Shown: one piece after another, positions 1 through 6,552 of the stretch
Position numbering within the stretch: the stretch's first letter is position 1
How the letters are laid out: every line of letters begins with the position of its first letter
Source: Candidatus Saccharimonadota bacterium
GTDB lineage: Bacteria > Patescibacteriota > Saccharimonadia > Saccharimonadales > Saccharimonadaceae
Assembly (NCBI GenBank): GCA_017512085.1
Contig: JAFWHD010000012.1
Span: forward strand, 1-37,463
Length of the DNA: 37,463 nucleotides
Direction of reading: 5' to 3'
Translations under genes and position numbers: made by a program
Notes under the pieces: generated by a model
Databases searched by the model: none
Seen by the model: only the letters and a program-made list of their open reading frames with translations
Told to the model about the DNA's origin: nothing

Positions 1-23
1 CTTATCCGTTAAACGACGGCCCC
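1..23 (-). tRNA. tRNA, 5' half only (cut by window edge)
   Basis: On the minus strand the window ends inside a tRNA. A seven-base acceptor strand GGGGCCG is followed by TC and a D arm with stem GTTT, loop AACGGATA and the start of the returning strand AG. The anticodon lies outside the window, so the amino acid cannot be named. Confidence 0.7.
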
Positions 24-53
24 GTATATATAATATATACTATATATTATACA

Positions 54-806
54 CTATTCTTCGGGTTTTCTCAACTTATAATAGATGGAAGGAGCAAAAC
101 GGATGGGGGCAAGGAGCTGTTGGGCCCCGTTTTCCATTTTGACAAGATTATTGGTGCCGAGAAATTTCTTTAAACCACGACTACGAAAATTGGAAACGGA
201 GAGAATTTTTTCGGTCTTGAAACCGACTTTGCTAAAAATATTCTCTACATATTTTGGATGGTAATTATAGAAACCGTCTTTGCTGATTTCTTTGTAATTG
301 GCAACTGACTGGTCAAAAGGATTTATCTTGGAACGACCAGTGACAAAGCGAGCCATTTTTGGGAGAGTGCGCTTATTCGCTACTTCAATAACCGCGGAGC
401 CGCCGGGCTTTAGGACGCGATATAGCTCAGCGATGGCTTTGTCTAAATGCTCAAGATGATGAGTAACACGAACCATCATGAGACCGTCTAATTCGTTGTC
501 TTTAAATGGTAATTTGTAGATGTCACCAGCTCGTGTCTCGATCTTATCTCCGTACATCTCTTTGGCTTGGTCTAGCTCGGTCTTGGAGTAGTCGAAAATG
601 TAAACTTTGCGGGCGCGTTTCAAGTATTCATTCGCAAGGCGACCATAACCGCCACCGATGTCGGCGAATTTTTCCATGCGTTTTGGGAGTAATTTACGAA
701 TAGCCATGCGATCGGCCTGGTCCTCGTAAGCGCGGTCGGTCTTTTCCCAGAATTCCGTTTTGTAATCGTAGCCATTATAGTCGGAGACAACTTTTTCTTT
801 ACTCAT
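54..806 (-). CDS. class I SAM-dependent methyltransferase
   Basis: This 250-residue protein has the order of a class I Rossmann methyltransferase of the Methyltransf_11 type. The SAM-binding glycine motif ADIGGGYGRLA lies near residue 48, an acidic strand end YIFDYS follows, then GDIYKLPF and a post-motif helix ending in YRVLKPGG. The substrate cannot be told from sequence. It could modify a small molecule, a lipid or a quinone-like compound, and no pathway partner is adjacent. The start is set by a TATAAT box (813-818) only six bases before the ATG, with no ribosome binding site, so the mRNA is probably leaderless. It lies downstream of aspS on the same strand, separated by a family A hairpin element. 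The tRNA at the window edge follows it. Confidence 0.85.
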   Translation of the reverse strand: MSKEKVVSDYNGYDYKTEFWEKTDRAYEDQADRMAIRKLLPKRMEKFADIGGGYGRLANEYLKRARKVYIFDYSKTELDQAKEMYGDKIETRAGDIYKLPFKDNELDGLMMVRVTHHLEHLDKAIAELYRVLKPGGSAVIEVANKRTLPKMARFVTGRSKINPFDQSVANYKEISKDGFYNYHPKYVENIFSKVGFKTEKILSVSNFRSRGLKKFLGTNNLVKMENGAQQLLAPIRFAPSIYYKLRKPEE

Positions 807-812
807 ATCTAC

Positions 813-818
813 ATTATA
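813..818 (-). promoter_or_regulatory. leaderless -10 box of the methyltransferase gene
   Basis: Extended box TGTGATATAAT ends six bases before the ATG at 806. No -35 match is seen at the expected distance. Confidence 0.7.
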
Positions 819-865
819 TCACAAGTATCTTTTGATTACCACTCTGTTTGGTAAGTTGATATTTA

Positions 866-1030
866 AAAAATCGAACTCTTAATTCGTTCGCGGTTGTTTT
901 TATATCTCGTTAATTTTTACAACATTTCACCCAATAAAAAATCAAGTCTAAAGTGATTTTTTATGGGGAAATGATGTAAAAATCACTCAGAGATAAAAAC
1001 AAATGCTCACTCATTTAAGAGTTCTATTTT
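866..1030. repeat. family A hairpin element, full copy A1
   Basis: This 165-bp intergenic element is an imperfect palindrome. The outer arm GAACTCTTAA (873-882) pairs with TTAAGAGTTC (1015-1024), with A-runs outside on the left and T-runs outside on the right. Inner arms include GTTTTTAT/ATAAAAAC, TTTTTACA/TGTAAAAA and AATAAAAAATCA/TGATTTTTTAT. It directly follows the aspS stop codon on the minus strand and ends in a T-run in that direction, so it can act as an aspS terminator. The core is repeated almost unchanged at 21.6 kb, but there with a different outer arm. Confidence 0.85.
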
Positions 1031-2833
1031 TTAATCTTCATCAACAATAATTGCGAGGTGGGATTCGTCGAGTTGGGACTGGTCGACTATGGAAGGTGAG
1101 TTCATCATGAGATCAACGCCAGAGCCATTCTTCGGGAAGGCGACAATGTCACGGATGTTTTCAACATCTTCTAGCACCATGAAAATACGGTCAAGTCCAG
1201 GGGCACAGCCAGCGTGGGGAGGAGCGCCGTATTTGAAGGCATTGAGCATACCTCCGAAACGGGCCTCAACGTATTCATTATTGTAGCCTAAGATATTAAA
1301 GACTTTATACATAATGTCGGGATTATAATTACGCACAGCACCAGAACAAACCTCGTAACCATTCATGACCATGTCGTATTGGTCGGCCTTTAATGCTAAT
1401 TTATCGGTGTCAGTTTTTGCTTCTTCTAATGCGGCAAGGCCGCCTTTTGGCATACTGAAGGGATTATGACCGAAGTCAAGTTTGTTTAATTTTTCGTCCC
1501 ATTCGTAGAATGGAAAGTCAACTACCCAGCAATAGGCGACTTCGTCGGGATTTTTTAGGTGGAAATGATTGGCGAAGGAGATACGTAGCTCGCCGAGAAC
1601 TTTGTTTACTAGGGGACGTTCATCGGCGCCAAAGAATACTGCGTCGCCAGGCTGTGCGCTGGTGAGCTTCTGGACGTTTTTTATTTCGGTGTCGGACATG
1701 AATTTCAAGATCGGGGATTTTGGGCCTTCATCGGTATATAATATATAGGCGAGACCGCCAGCGCCGAGTTTTCTGGCTTCGTCGGTAAAAATGTCTATTT
1801 CTTTGCGGGAAAGAGAAGCGCCATTCTTTACACAGACAGCCTTCACGCAGGGGGTCTTGAATACTTTAAAGTCGGTATCTTTGAATACATCGGTAAGGTC
1901 AATGAGTTCCATGCCATAGCGAAGGTCGGGTTTATCTACACCATAAGTATCCATACAGAAATCGTAGGGGAGGCGAGGGATTTTGGAAGATTTGTTTAGG
2001 TAAGCCTTTGCGGGCTCGGAACGGAGGACGAGTTTCTTTTGACCAAAATCAGTAGCGAGATTGATGAATAGTGGCTCAATGGTGGAACGAACAACTTCGC
2101 CATCGTCAACGAAACTCATTTCCATGTCGAGCTGATAAAAATCACCGTAGAGACGATCGGCGCGAGGGTCCTCATCGCGGAAGCATGGAGCAATCTGGAA
2201 ATATCTATCAACTCCGCCAACCATGAGGAGCTGTTTGAATTGTTGAGGGGCTTGAGGGAGAGCGTAAAACTTTCCAGGATGGAGACGCGAGGGAACGAGA
2301 AAATCGCGGGCGCCCTCGGGAGAGGAATTGGCGAGAATCGGTGTGGTAATCTCGGTAAAATTATGATCATACATATAATTACGAATGTAACGATAGAATT
2401 CGGAGCGGCGAGAGAGGACTTGTTGCATGGAGGGACGCCTGAGATCTAGGAAACGATATTTGAGACGCATTTCCTCGGAAGATTTCTCGCCGTCGTCGTG
2501 AGTATTGACGGGGAGGGGAAGGGATTTATTTAGGAGTTTTAGCTCGGAAACGACTAATTCAATCTGCCCGGTGGGGATATTTGGATTAATCAAATCTTTT
2601 TCGCGTTTGCGCATTTTGCCAGTGGCCTCTAGGACGAATTCGTCGCGGACGGACTCAGCGAGATTAAATGCTTTCTCAGTCTCGGGGGTGACGACTAGCT
2701 GGAGGATGCCAGAGTGGTCGCGGAGGTCAATAAAAATCAATCCGCCGTGATCTCGTCGGGAGTTTACCCAGCCAGCAACGGTAATAGTCTTATCTAAAAA
2801 ATTTGCTGATTCATTTGCTAAAACTCTATTCAT
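1031..2833 (-). CDS. aspS: aspartyl-tRNA synthetase, bacterial type, probably non-discriminating
   Basis: The protein charges tRNA-Asp (and probably tRNA-Asn) with aspartate in the cytoplasm. At 600 residues it has the full bacterial architecture: an N-terminal OB-fold anticodon-binding domain (GWVNSRRDHGGLIFIDLRD), class II motif 2 (FRDEDPRADR), the GAD insertion domain, then VVDFPFYEW, GHNPFSMP, and motif 3 near APGLDRIFMVLE. The histidine in RRDHGG, where E. coli has leucine, is a known mark of non-discriminating AspRS, which makes Asp-tRNA-Asn for later amidation by GatCAB. That assignment is an inference. An upstream in-frame ATG would add 15 residues, but it lies before the promoter, so the start at 2833 is preferred. 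The gene is flanked by element C1 upstream and A1 downstream. Confidence 0.96.
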   Translation of the reverse strand: MNRVLANESANFLDKTITVAGWVNSRRDHGGLIFIDLRDHSGILQLVVTPETEKAFNLAESVRDEFVLEATGKMRKREKDLINPNIPTGQIELVVSELKLLNKSLPLPVNTHDDGEKSSEEMRLKYRFLDLRRPSMQQVLSRRSEFYRYIRNYMYDHNFTEITTPILANSSPEGARDFLVPSRLHPGKFYALPQAPQQFKQLLMVGGVDRYFQIAPCFRDEDPRADRLYGDFYQLDMEMSFVDDGEVVRSTIEPLFINLATDFGQKKLVLRSEPAKAYLNKSSKIPRLPYDFCMDTYGVDKPDLRYGMELIDLTDVFKDTDFKVFKTPCVKAVCVKNGASLSRKEIDIFTDEARKLGAGGLAYILYTDEGPKSPILKFMSDTEIKNVQKLTSAQPGDAVFFGADERPLVNKVLGELRISFANHFHLKNPDEVAYCWVVDFPFYEWDEKLNKLDFGHNPFSMPKGGLAALEEAKTDTDKLALKADQYDMVMNGYEVCSGAVRNYNPDIMYKVFNILGYNNEYVEARFGGMLNAFKYGAPPHAGCAPGLDRIFMVLEDVENIRDIVAFPKNGSGVDLMMNSPSIVDQSQLDESHLAIIVDED

Positions 2834-2840
2834 ATCTATT

Positions 2841-2846
2841 ATTATA
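2841..2846 (-). promoter_or_regulatory. leaderless -10 box of aspS
   Basis: GTGATATAAT ends seven bases before the ATG at 2833. The box excludes the longer start at 2878 because that start lies upstream of the expected transcription start. Confidence 0.7.
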
Positions 2847-2863
2847 TCACAAATTATCGTATT

Positions 2864-3004
2864 ATGAGGACATATCACCTTTCTGGGATGCCTCCAAAAC
2901 CGGAAAAGTAAAGTTTAGCTCTGGACTACGTCCTGATATGAAAGTGAACTTGACTTTTCCGGTGTTTTCCGGGAAATTGTCCCAGAAAGGCAATATGTCC
3001 TCAT
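2864..3004. repeat. family C hairpin element, copy C1
   Basis: A 141-bp palindromic element. The outer arm ATGAGGACATAT (2864-2875) pairs perfectly with 2993-3004. A 2x2 internal loop follows, then CCTTTCTGGGA (2878-2888) pairs with 2980-2990. The conserved core begins GCCTCCAAAACCGG and contains the stem CCGGAAAAGT / ACTTTTCCGG, with a small apical GGAC/GTCC hairpin. The right arm contains the TGA stop codon of the CBS gene. The left arm lies where the -35 of aspS would be. Confidence 0.88.
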
Positions 3005-3612
3005 TTACCGAGTAAATAGCTAAGTAACATTTCCGTAGTAAAGAAGCCGGCGAGGTTGTTTTCTTCGTCTAGGACGAGGAAATAATAGCTATTAGTGCGT
3101 TCTATCTCGGAGACTGCGTGAGCGAGAGAGTCGGTGGTGTGGAGATAATGAACGCCGCGATCCATGTATTTGTCGGCGCGTTCGGCTTTTTTTATTTTCA
3201 GGCTATTGAGAGCTTCGGTATGAATGACGCCTTTGATGTGTTCTTTGCTGTCAATGACGGGAAAATTGGTAAAACCAGATTTGTAGAGTCGGTCAAGGAC
3301 GAGAGGGCCGAGAATTTCGGTGTTCTGGACGAAGACGATGCTAGTCTTAGGAGACATGAGGTCGAGAACTTGACGGTCATTAAAACTCATAACGGCGGAA
3401 AGGCGAGCGCGATCGGTGTTGTCTAAAATGTCTCGCGGGGTGCGACTGACGACGCCGATAAAATCCTCCAAAGTGCGAGGTGTGTAGGGAGATGGTGAAG
3501 GGGATTTTGCGGGCTTGGGCTGGGGATTTTCTGGGTGATGAGAGGTGGAACGAAAGCGGTCTAATTTTGGATCGAGCCAACGAGTGAATCTTTGCATTAT
3601 TTTATCAAACAT
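3001..3612 (-). CDS. CBS-domain pair protein
   Basis: The 203-residue protein carries two CBS domains, at roughly residues 75-135 and 140-203. Typical strands are VLDLMSPKTSIVFVQ, FTNFPVIDSKEHIKGVIHTEAL, and YYFLVLDEENNLAGFFTTEMLLSYLL. CBS pairs bind adenine nucleotides and usually regulate an attached enzyme or transporter. None is attached here, and the N-terminal 60 residues are basic and proline/serine-rich with no membrane segment. It resembles the CBS part of CorC/HlyC-type proteins without the transporter part. The start at 3612 is chosen because a TATAAT box lies nine bases upstream; the longer reading to 3654 would cross the promoter and run into the divergent DsbA-like gene. The stop codon forms part of hairpin element C1. 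Confidence 0.85.
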   Translation of the reverse strand: MFDKIMQRFTRWLDPKLDRFRSTSHHPENPQPKPAKSPSPSPYTPRTLEDFIGVVSRTPRDILDNTDRARLSAVMSFNDRQVLDLMSPKTSIVFVQNTEILGPLVLDRLYKSGFTNFPVIDSKEHIKGVIHTEALNSLKIKKAERADKYMDRGVHYLHTTDSLAHAVSEIERTNSYYFLVLDEENNLAGFFTTEMLLSYLLGK

Positions 3613-3621
3613 GATAATATG

Positions 3622-3627
3622 ATTATA
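3622..3627 (-). promoter_or_regulatory. -10 box of the CBS-domain gene
   Basis: TATAAT on the minus strand nine bases before the ATG at 3612, with no Shine-Dalgarno. It sits in the 32-bp gap shared with the divergent DsbA-like gene. Confidence 0.55.
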
Positions 3628-3644
3628 ACATGTAAAGGAGTGAT

Positions 3645-4397
3645 ATGAAAACATCTAAGGGTTGGATTGTCTTATGGTCGGTGATTGGGGTAGCAGTGCT
3701 AGTGCTGCTAGGATTTGCGACTAAAATGATAATTGATAATAATAATAAATACGCAGAGATTGATTTTAATTCGGTGATACCGGCAATGGAAGCAAATGGA
3801 CAGATTGCGGACCATGTAAAGGGCGATGAAAATGCGCCAGTGAAGATAGTGGAATATGCGGATTTTCAATGTCCTGGGTGCGCATCAATTAATCCGCGAG
3901 TGAAAAAAATAATTGATAGTTTAGGTGGAAAATTGGCAATAATATACCGAAGTTATATTCTTTCTTATCATGAGAATGGTACGGCGGCAGCAGCGGCGGC
4001 AGAAGCGGCTGGATTACAAGGATATTGGGAAGAATATGGAGATTTATTATTCGCAAATCAGGCGGAGTGGGAATCGGCGACGGGGGATGAGCGAACAGCA
4101 TTGTTTGAAAAATACTTTGATGAGGTGACGAGGGGGAGAGGCGATAAAGAGAAGTTTGCAGCGGATGTTGCGAGCGCAGAGGTGAAGAAGAAGATTAATT
4201 TTGATACGGGAATCGGGAAGAAGATCGACATTCAAGCGACACCAGCATTCTATATAGATGGACAGTATATCAAGTGGAGTGAGGGGAGTAGTGTAAATGT
4301 GAACGGCAAGGAGATTACTTGGGATTCGGCGCGTAGTGGGGATGCCTTTGAGGAGCTGATAAAAGAAATTGTGGAAACGAAATTAGGACAAAAATAA
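3645..4397 (+). CDS. membrane-anchored DsbA-like thiol-disulfide oxidoreductase
   Basis: A 250-residue thioredoxin-fold protein of the DSBA/Thioredoxin_4 family. Residues about 6-28 form an uncleaved signal anchor (GWIVLWSVIGVAVLVLLGFA), placing the catalytic domain outside the membrane. The active site is CPGC in VEYADFQCPGCASINPRVK, and the cis-proline region is DIQATPAFYIDGQYI. It probably introduces or shuffles disulfides in exported proteins, and the envelope proteins in this window contain many cysteine pairs. The start is supported by AAGGAG five bases upstream. The gene ends at a strong palindromic terminator. It could equally be a sulfhydryl oxidase partner; no DsbB/VKOR-like gene is adjacent. 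Confidence 0.88.
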   Translation: MKTSKGWIVLWSVIGVAVLVLLGFATKMIIDNNNKYAEIDFNSVIPAMEANGQIADHVKGDENAPVKIVEYADFQCPGCASINPRVKKIIDSLGGKLAIIYRSYILSYHENGTAAAAAAEAAGLQGYWEEYGDLLFANQAEWESATGDERTALFEKYFDEVTRGRGDKEKFAADVASAEVKKKINFDTGIGKKIDIQATPAFYIDGQYIKWSEGSSVNVNGKEITWDSARSGDAFEELIKEIVETKLGQK

Positions 4398-4422
4398 ACT
4401 ACTAAAGAATAAATTCCTAAAG

Positions 4423-4448
4423 AATAAACCCCCGTAAGGGGGTTTATT
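4423..4448. terminator. palindromic terminator after the DsbA-like gene
   Basis: AATAAACCCCC (4423-4433), loop GTAA, GGGGGTTTATT (4438-4448): eleven perfect pairs. The symmetric AT flanks allow use from either strand. Confidence 0.8.
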
Positions 4449-4539
4449 AGATTTCGATAAACTTCTGCCATTCGGCGGGAGCTATCTCGGGTTCACGACG
4501 TCTTTTGGTGTGCGTGGACCGAAATTTTTTGATACGCAT
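4447..4539 (-). CDS. possible 30-residue basic peptide
   Basis: A short minus-strand reading frame, MRIKKFRSTHTKRRREPEIA and ten more residues, ends in TAA inside the shared terminator hairpin. An AAGGAG lies at 4552-4557, but twelve bases before the ATG, which is longer than ideal. The product is very basic at its N-terminus. It fills an otherwise empty 250-bp gap between plus-strand genes. No family is recognised and it may not be translated. Confidence 0.35.
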   Translation of the reverse strand: MRIKKFRSTHTKRRREPEIAPAEWQKFIEI

Positions 4540-4637
4540 GTATCCAAAATTCTCCTTAATAGTACCACCCGAATCGACCTAAATAAATTACATAGATGAT
4601 TTTAACAAATGATTTTTTAATATGCAAGCATAAATGA

Positions 4638-4643
4638 TATAAT
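4638..4643 (+). promoter_or_regulatory. leaderless -10 box of the 4650 gene
   Basis: TGATATAAT ends six bases before the ATG at 4650, with no ribosome binding site. Confidence 0.68.
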
Positions 4644-4649
4644 GATAAT

Positions 4650-5345
4650 ATGAAAATACGTGGGCGGGTGAAAGAAAAATTGAAGAAATTAAAATTTCAC
4701 CGAGTGAAAACTTGGCAACTTTTGCTTTTGCTTTTGCCTTTGTTTTTTGTGGATGCTACTCTACTCAGATTAAATCATATCCGGATGACGGAACTGAGAG
4801 ATGCGGTGATGGTGGCGGATGAAGCGGGCGATGATGCAAAAACAAGCGAAGCATTAGAGGAGCTAAAAAATTATGTATATAATAATATGGTGATAAATGT
4901 GGTGGATGATAATGGGGCGCAGCGGGTAACATTTGGGACGGGACCGTTTTATTTGGAACATACATATATTAGAGCGGCAAATAAGGCAATTGAGGAGGCG
5001 GAAGCAAATCTAAAATCGGATGCGAATCCGAACGGGAATATTTATCAAAAGGCGTCTGATACTTGCAGGACGCAAGCGATAGCGAATGGTTGGACTTGGA
5101 GTGATGCGGGATATATAAACTGTATGGTGACGGAAACTTCAAAATATCCAGCGGCGGAGGAAATACAGGATAAAATAACGGCAAGTTTACCATCAACGGA
5201 GCTTTACCGAAAAAATTATGCGTCGCCAGTATGGGCGCCAAGTCTGGCGGGATTCTTTGTTTTGATGACGATTGTGATTATTGTTGTAATTTTTATTAGA
5301 GCAATAATCTGGGTAGTACTTAGGCTTTCCCTGTTATTTATATAA
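4650..5345 (+). CDS. bitopic membrane protein, unrecognised
   Basis: No family is recognised for this 231-residue protein. It has a strongly basic cytoplasmic N-terminus (about residues 1-24), a first membrane helix at about 25-40 (LLLLLLPLFFVDATLL), an external domain of about 150 residues with a helical, charged start, and a second long hydrophobic helix at 200-231 that ends the protein. The external part contains one cysteine pair (DTCRTQAIANG and INCMVTE), so it may carry a disulfide and could be a client of the nearby DsbA-like enzyme. The leaderless promoter fixes the start. The downstream gene has its own strong promoter, so it is probably transcribed alone. Confidence 0.75.
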   Translation: MKIRGRVKEKLKKLKFHRVKTWQLLLLLLPLFFVDATLLRLNHIRMTELRDAVMVADEAGDDAKTSEALEELKNYVYNNMVINVVDDNGAQRVTFGTGPFYLEHTYIRAANKAIEEAEANLKSDANPNGNIYQKASDTCRTQAIANGWTWSDAGYINCMVTETSKYPAAEEIQDKITASLPSTELYRKNYASPVWAPSLAGFFVLMTIVIIVVIFIRAIIWVVLRLSLLFI

Positions 5346-5382
5346 GAGGTGAAAAATATAAGAAAAAATCATAGAAAACCTC

Positions 5383-5411
5383 TTGACTTTTTATCTACTG
5401 GGTCATAAGAT
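5383..5411 (+). promoter_or_regulatory. -35/-10 promoter of the 68-residue protein gene
   Basis: TTGACT (5383-5388), a 17-base spacer and TAAGAT (5406-5411). It gives a leader of about 25 bases with a consensus AAGGAGG before the ATG at 5444. Confidence 0.75.
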
Positions 5412-5443
5412 AAGAATATATTAACTTAAGGAGGAAAGCTTAA

Positions 5444-5650
5444 ATGGCTTACGAACATACTAACGGTAAGGGCGTGAAATACTATCTACACAAGTCTGAG
5501 GTGACTCTACGCGGTGGTAAGCAGCAAACAATTTATTTCTTTACTAAAGATGCAAACGGTGGCAAGGGCACACCATGCGATTTGCCAGAAGATCGAATGG
5601 TTTGTGAGAATCCACGAAATGGATTTTTGACGCTCAAGAAGAAACAATAA
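5444..5650 (+). CDS. small soluble protein, probably highly expressed
   Basis: This 68-residue protein is not assigned to a family. It is a compact beta-type sequence (VKYYLHKSEVTLRGGKQQTIYFF) rich in lysine and glycine, with two cysteines (PCDLPEDRMVCENP) and no signal or membrane segment. High expression is suggested by a near-consensus promoter with a 17-base spacer, a full AAGGAGG Shine-Dalgarno, codons unlike those of its leaderless neighbours (GGT, GGC, CGC) and a perfect 14-bp terminator just downstream. It is a monocistronic unit. Its role is unknown; the basic composition would suit a nucleic-acid or ribosome-associated protein, but that is only a guess. Confidence 0.8.
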   Translation: MAYEHTNGKGVKYYLHKSEVTLRGGKQQTIYFFTKDANGGKGTPCDLPEDRMVCENPRNGFLTLKKKQ

Positions 5651-5681
5651 TTATTCAATTTTGAAAATTTTTATTGGAAAG

Positions 5682-5715
5682 AAATTAAAGTGGAAGAAAG
5701 ATTCCACTTTAATTT
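5682..5715 (+). terminator. terminator after the 68-residue protein gene
   Basis: Perfect 14-bp stem with a six-base loop GAAAGA. The inner stem is AAAGTGGAA/TTCCACTTT and the right arm runs into TTTTG. Confidence 0.85.
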
Positions 5716-5764
5716 TGTTTATATTCGTGAGTAAGGGGAAAAATGTGTTATAATGTAATGAGGC

Positions 5765-5841
5765 GGGGATGTAGCTCAGTTGGTTAGAGCATGCGTCTTA
5801 TACACGCAGTGTCCTAGGTTCGAGTCCTAGCATCCCTACCA
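5765..5841 (+). tRNA. tRNA-Ile(UAU), CCA encoded
   Basis: The full cloverleaf reads: acceptor GGGGATG/CATCCCT, D stem GCTC/GAGC, anticodon stem TGCGT/ACGCA with loop CTTATAC (anticodon TAT), T stem CTAGG/CCTAG, discriminator A and encoded CCA. The anticodon reads AUA directly, instead of the usual bacterial CAU modified to lysidine. A TATAAT box lies just upstream near 5750. A family B repeat begins immediately after the CCA. Confidence 0.93.
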
Positions 5842-5843
5842 AG

Positions 5844-5934
5844 CTATTGGGTTTTTTCTTTAGAAAAGAAAAAGTCCCAACGAAAAAGAAAATAGTTCAA
5901 AAAAGAAGGCGAAAGTGAATTCCGCCTTCTTTTT
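5844..5934 (+). repeat. family B terminator-like repeat, copy B1
   Basis: The copy contains the first hairpin CTTT-AGA-AAAG inside an A/T-rich stem, the linker AACGAAAAAGAAAATAG, and a second hairpin AAGAAGGCG (5903-5911)/CGCCTTCTT (5923-5931) followed by TTT. The second hairpin can terminate the tRNA-Ile transcript. Related copies lie at 9781-9958 (twice) and within 14733-14832. Confidence 0.75.
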
Positions 5935-6045
5935 GGTTTATGACTTTTTTCTGCGAAAAAAGAAAGGCAGAAGTGAATTCCGTTTTGATTTTTGTTTATG
6001 ACATTTATAAAAACAATGCTCTCTCATTTTGGGATTTCTATTTTT
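5935..6045. repeat. decayed B fragment and right-end fragment of family A
   Basis: A second, weaker copy of the B 3' part (AAAGGCAGAAGTGAATTCCG) is followed by ACAATGCTCTCTCATTTTGG, which matches the right end of element A at 14.9 kb. No left half is found nearby. The fragment ends at the promoter of the 6066 gene. Confidence 0.6.
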
Positions 6046-6052
6046 ATTATGC

Positions 6053-6058
6053 TATAAT
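6053..6058 (+). promoter_or_regulatory. leaderless -10 box of the DivIC-like gene
   Basis: TATGCTATAAT ends seven bases before the ATG at 6066. It decides against the 42-residue longer reading. Confidence 0.68.
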
Positions 6059-6065
6059 TATGCTA

Positions 6066-6494
6066 ATGAAAGCTAAGCTTAGGAGACTGAAATATAAGTT
6101 TAGGCATGATTTTTTGACGGTGGAGAACGTGGTGCTGATAATTGCGATAGTGCTGTGTCTGGTGTGGACATATCAGTCGGTGGTGGCGATGAGCCGGAAT
6201 TGGGAACTATCGGAAAAATTGTCGGCGAAAAGGAAGGAATTAGAATTAGCGACACTGGAAGTGGAAACGGCGGAGTTGCAGAATCAATATTATGCAAGTG
6301 AAGAATATCAGGAACTCTTGGCGCGGAAGAATCTAGATAAACAATTGCCTGGTGAACATTTGGTGGTGATGCCGGAAAATTCGGAGGCGGCAAAAAATAA
6401 ACATAAAGAGACGGAGGAAACGAAAGTGGAATCCAGAAAAAGCGATCAGTCTAATTTTGAAAAATGGATGATGTATTTATTTCCTAAATACTAA
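6066..6494 (+). CDS. DivIC/FtsB-like septum formation initiator protein
   Basis: The 142-residue protein has the layout of the FtsB/DivIC family: a short basic cytoplasmic start (KAKLRRLKYKFRHDF), one membrane helix at about 20-40 (VENVVLIIAIVLCLVWTY), a leucine-rich coiled coil (about 50-85, EKLSAKRKELELATLEVETA), then the family signature EYQELLARKNLDKQLPGEHLVV. FtsB/DivIC proteins bridge early and late divisome proteins and help activate septal peptidoglycan synthesis. A polar, charged tail follows (residues 100-142). The 42 extra upstream residues of the open frame are repeat-derived and lie before the promoter, so they are rejected. It is followed closely by the pilin-like cluster, which has its own promoter. 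Confidence 0.85.
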   Translation: MKAKLRRLKYKFRHDFLTVENVVLIIAIVLCLVWTYQSVVAMSRNWELSEKLSAKRKELELATLEVETAELQNQYYASEEYQELLARKNLDKQLPGEHLVVMPENSEAAKNKHKETEETKVESRKSDQSNFEKWMMYLFPKY

Positions 6495-6539
6495 TGAGAT
6501 TAGTTTTTGTAGTTTATAAAATATCTAAAATGCTTATGG

Positions 6540-6545
6540 TATAAT
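6540..6545 (+). promoter_or_regulatory. leaderless -10 box of the first pilin-like gene
   Basis: TATGGTATAAT ends seven bases before the ATG at 6553. Confidence 0.65.
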
Positions 6546-6552
6546 ATAAAGT

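Noticed and set aside
2919-2945. Possible hammerhead ribozyme core (CTGATATGAAAG) in element C1
   Set aside because: The pattern CTGANGA...GAAA is not met and the other two copies read CTGAAAAG and CTGATAAA, so the resemblance is chance.
4552-4580. T-box-like GGGTGGTAC on the minus strand
   Set aside because: There is no specifier stem, antiterminator/terminator pair or amino-acid-related gene downstream; only a 30-codon frame follows.
6494-6515. Short sequence GAGATTAGTTTTTGTAGTTT shared with 23692-23711
   Set aside because: It is about 20 bp, AT-rich, one base different in length and with no further similarity; too little to call a repeat family.
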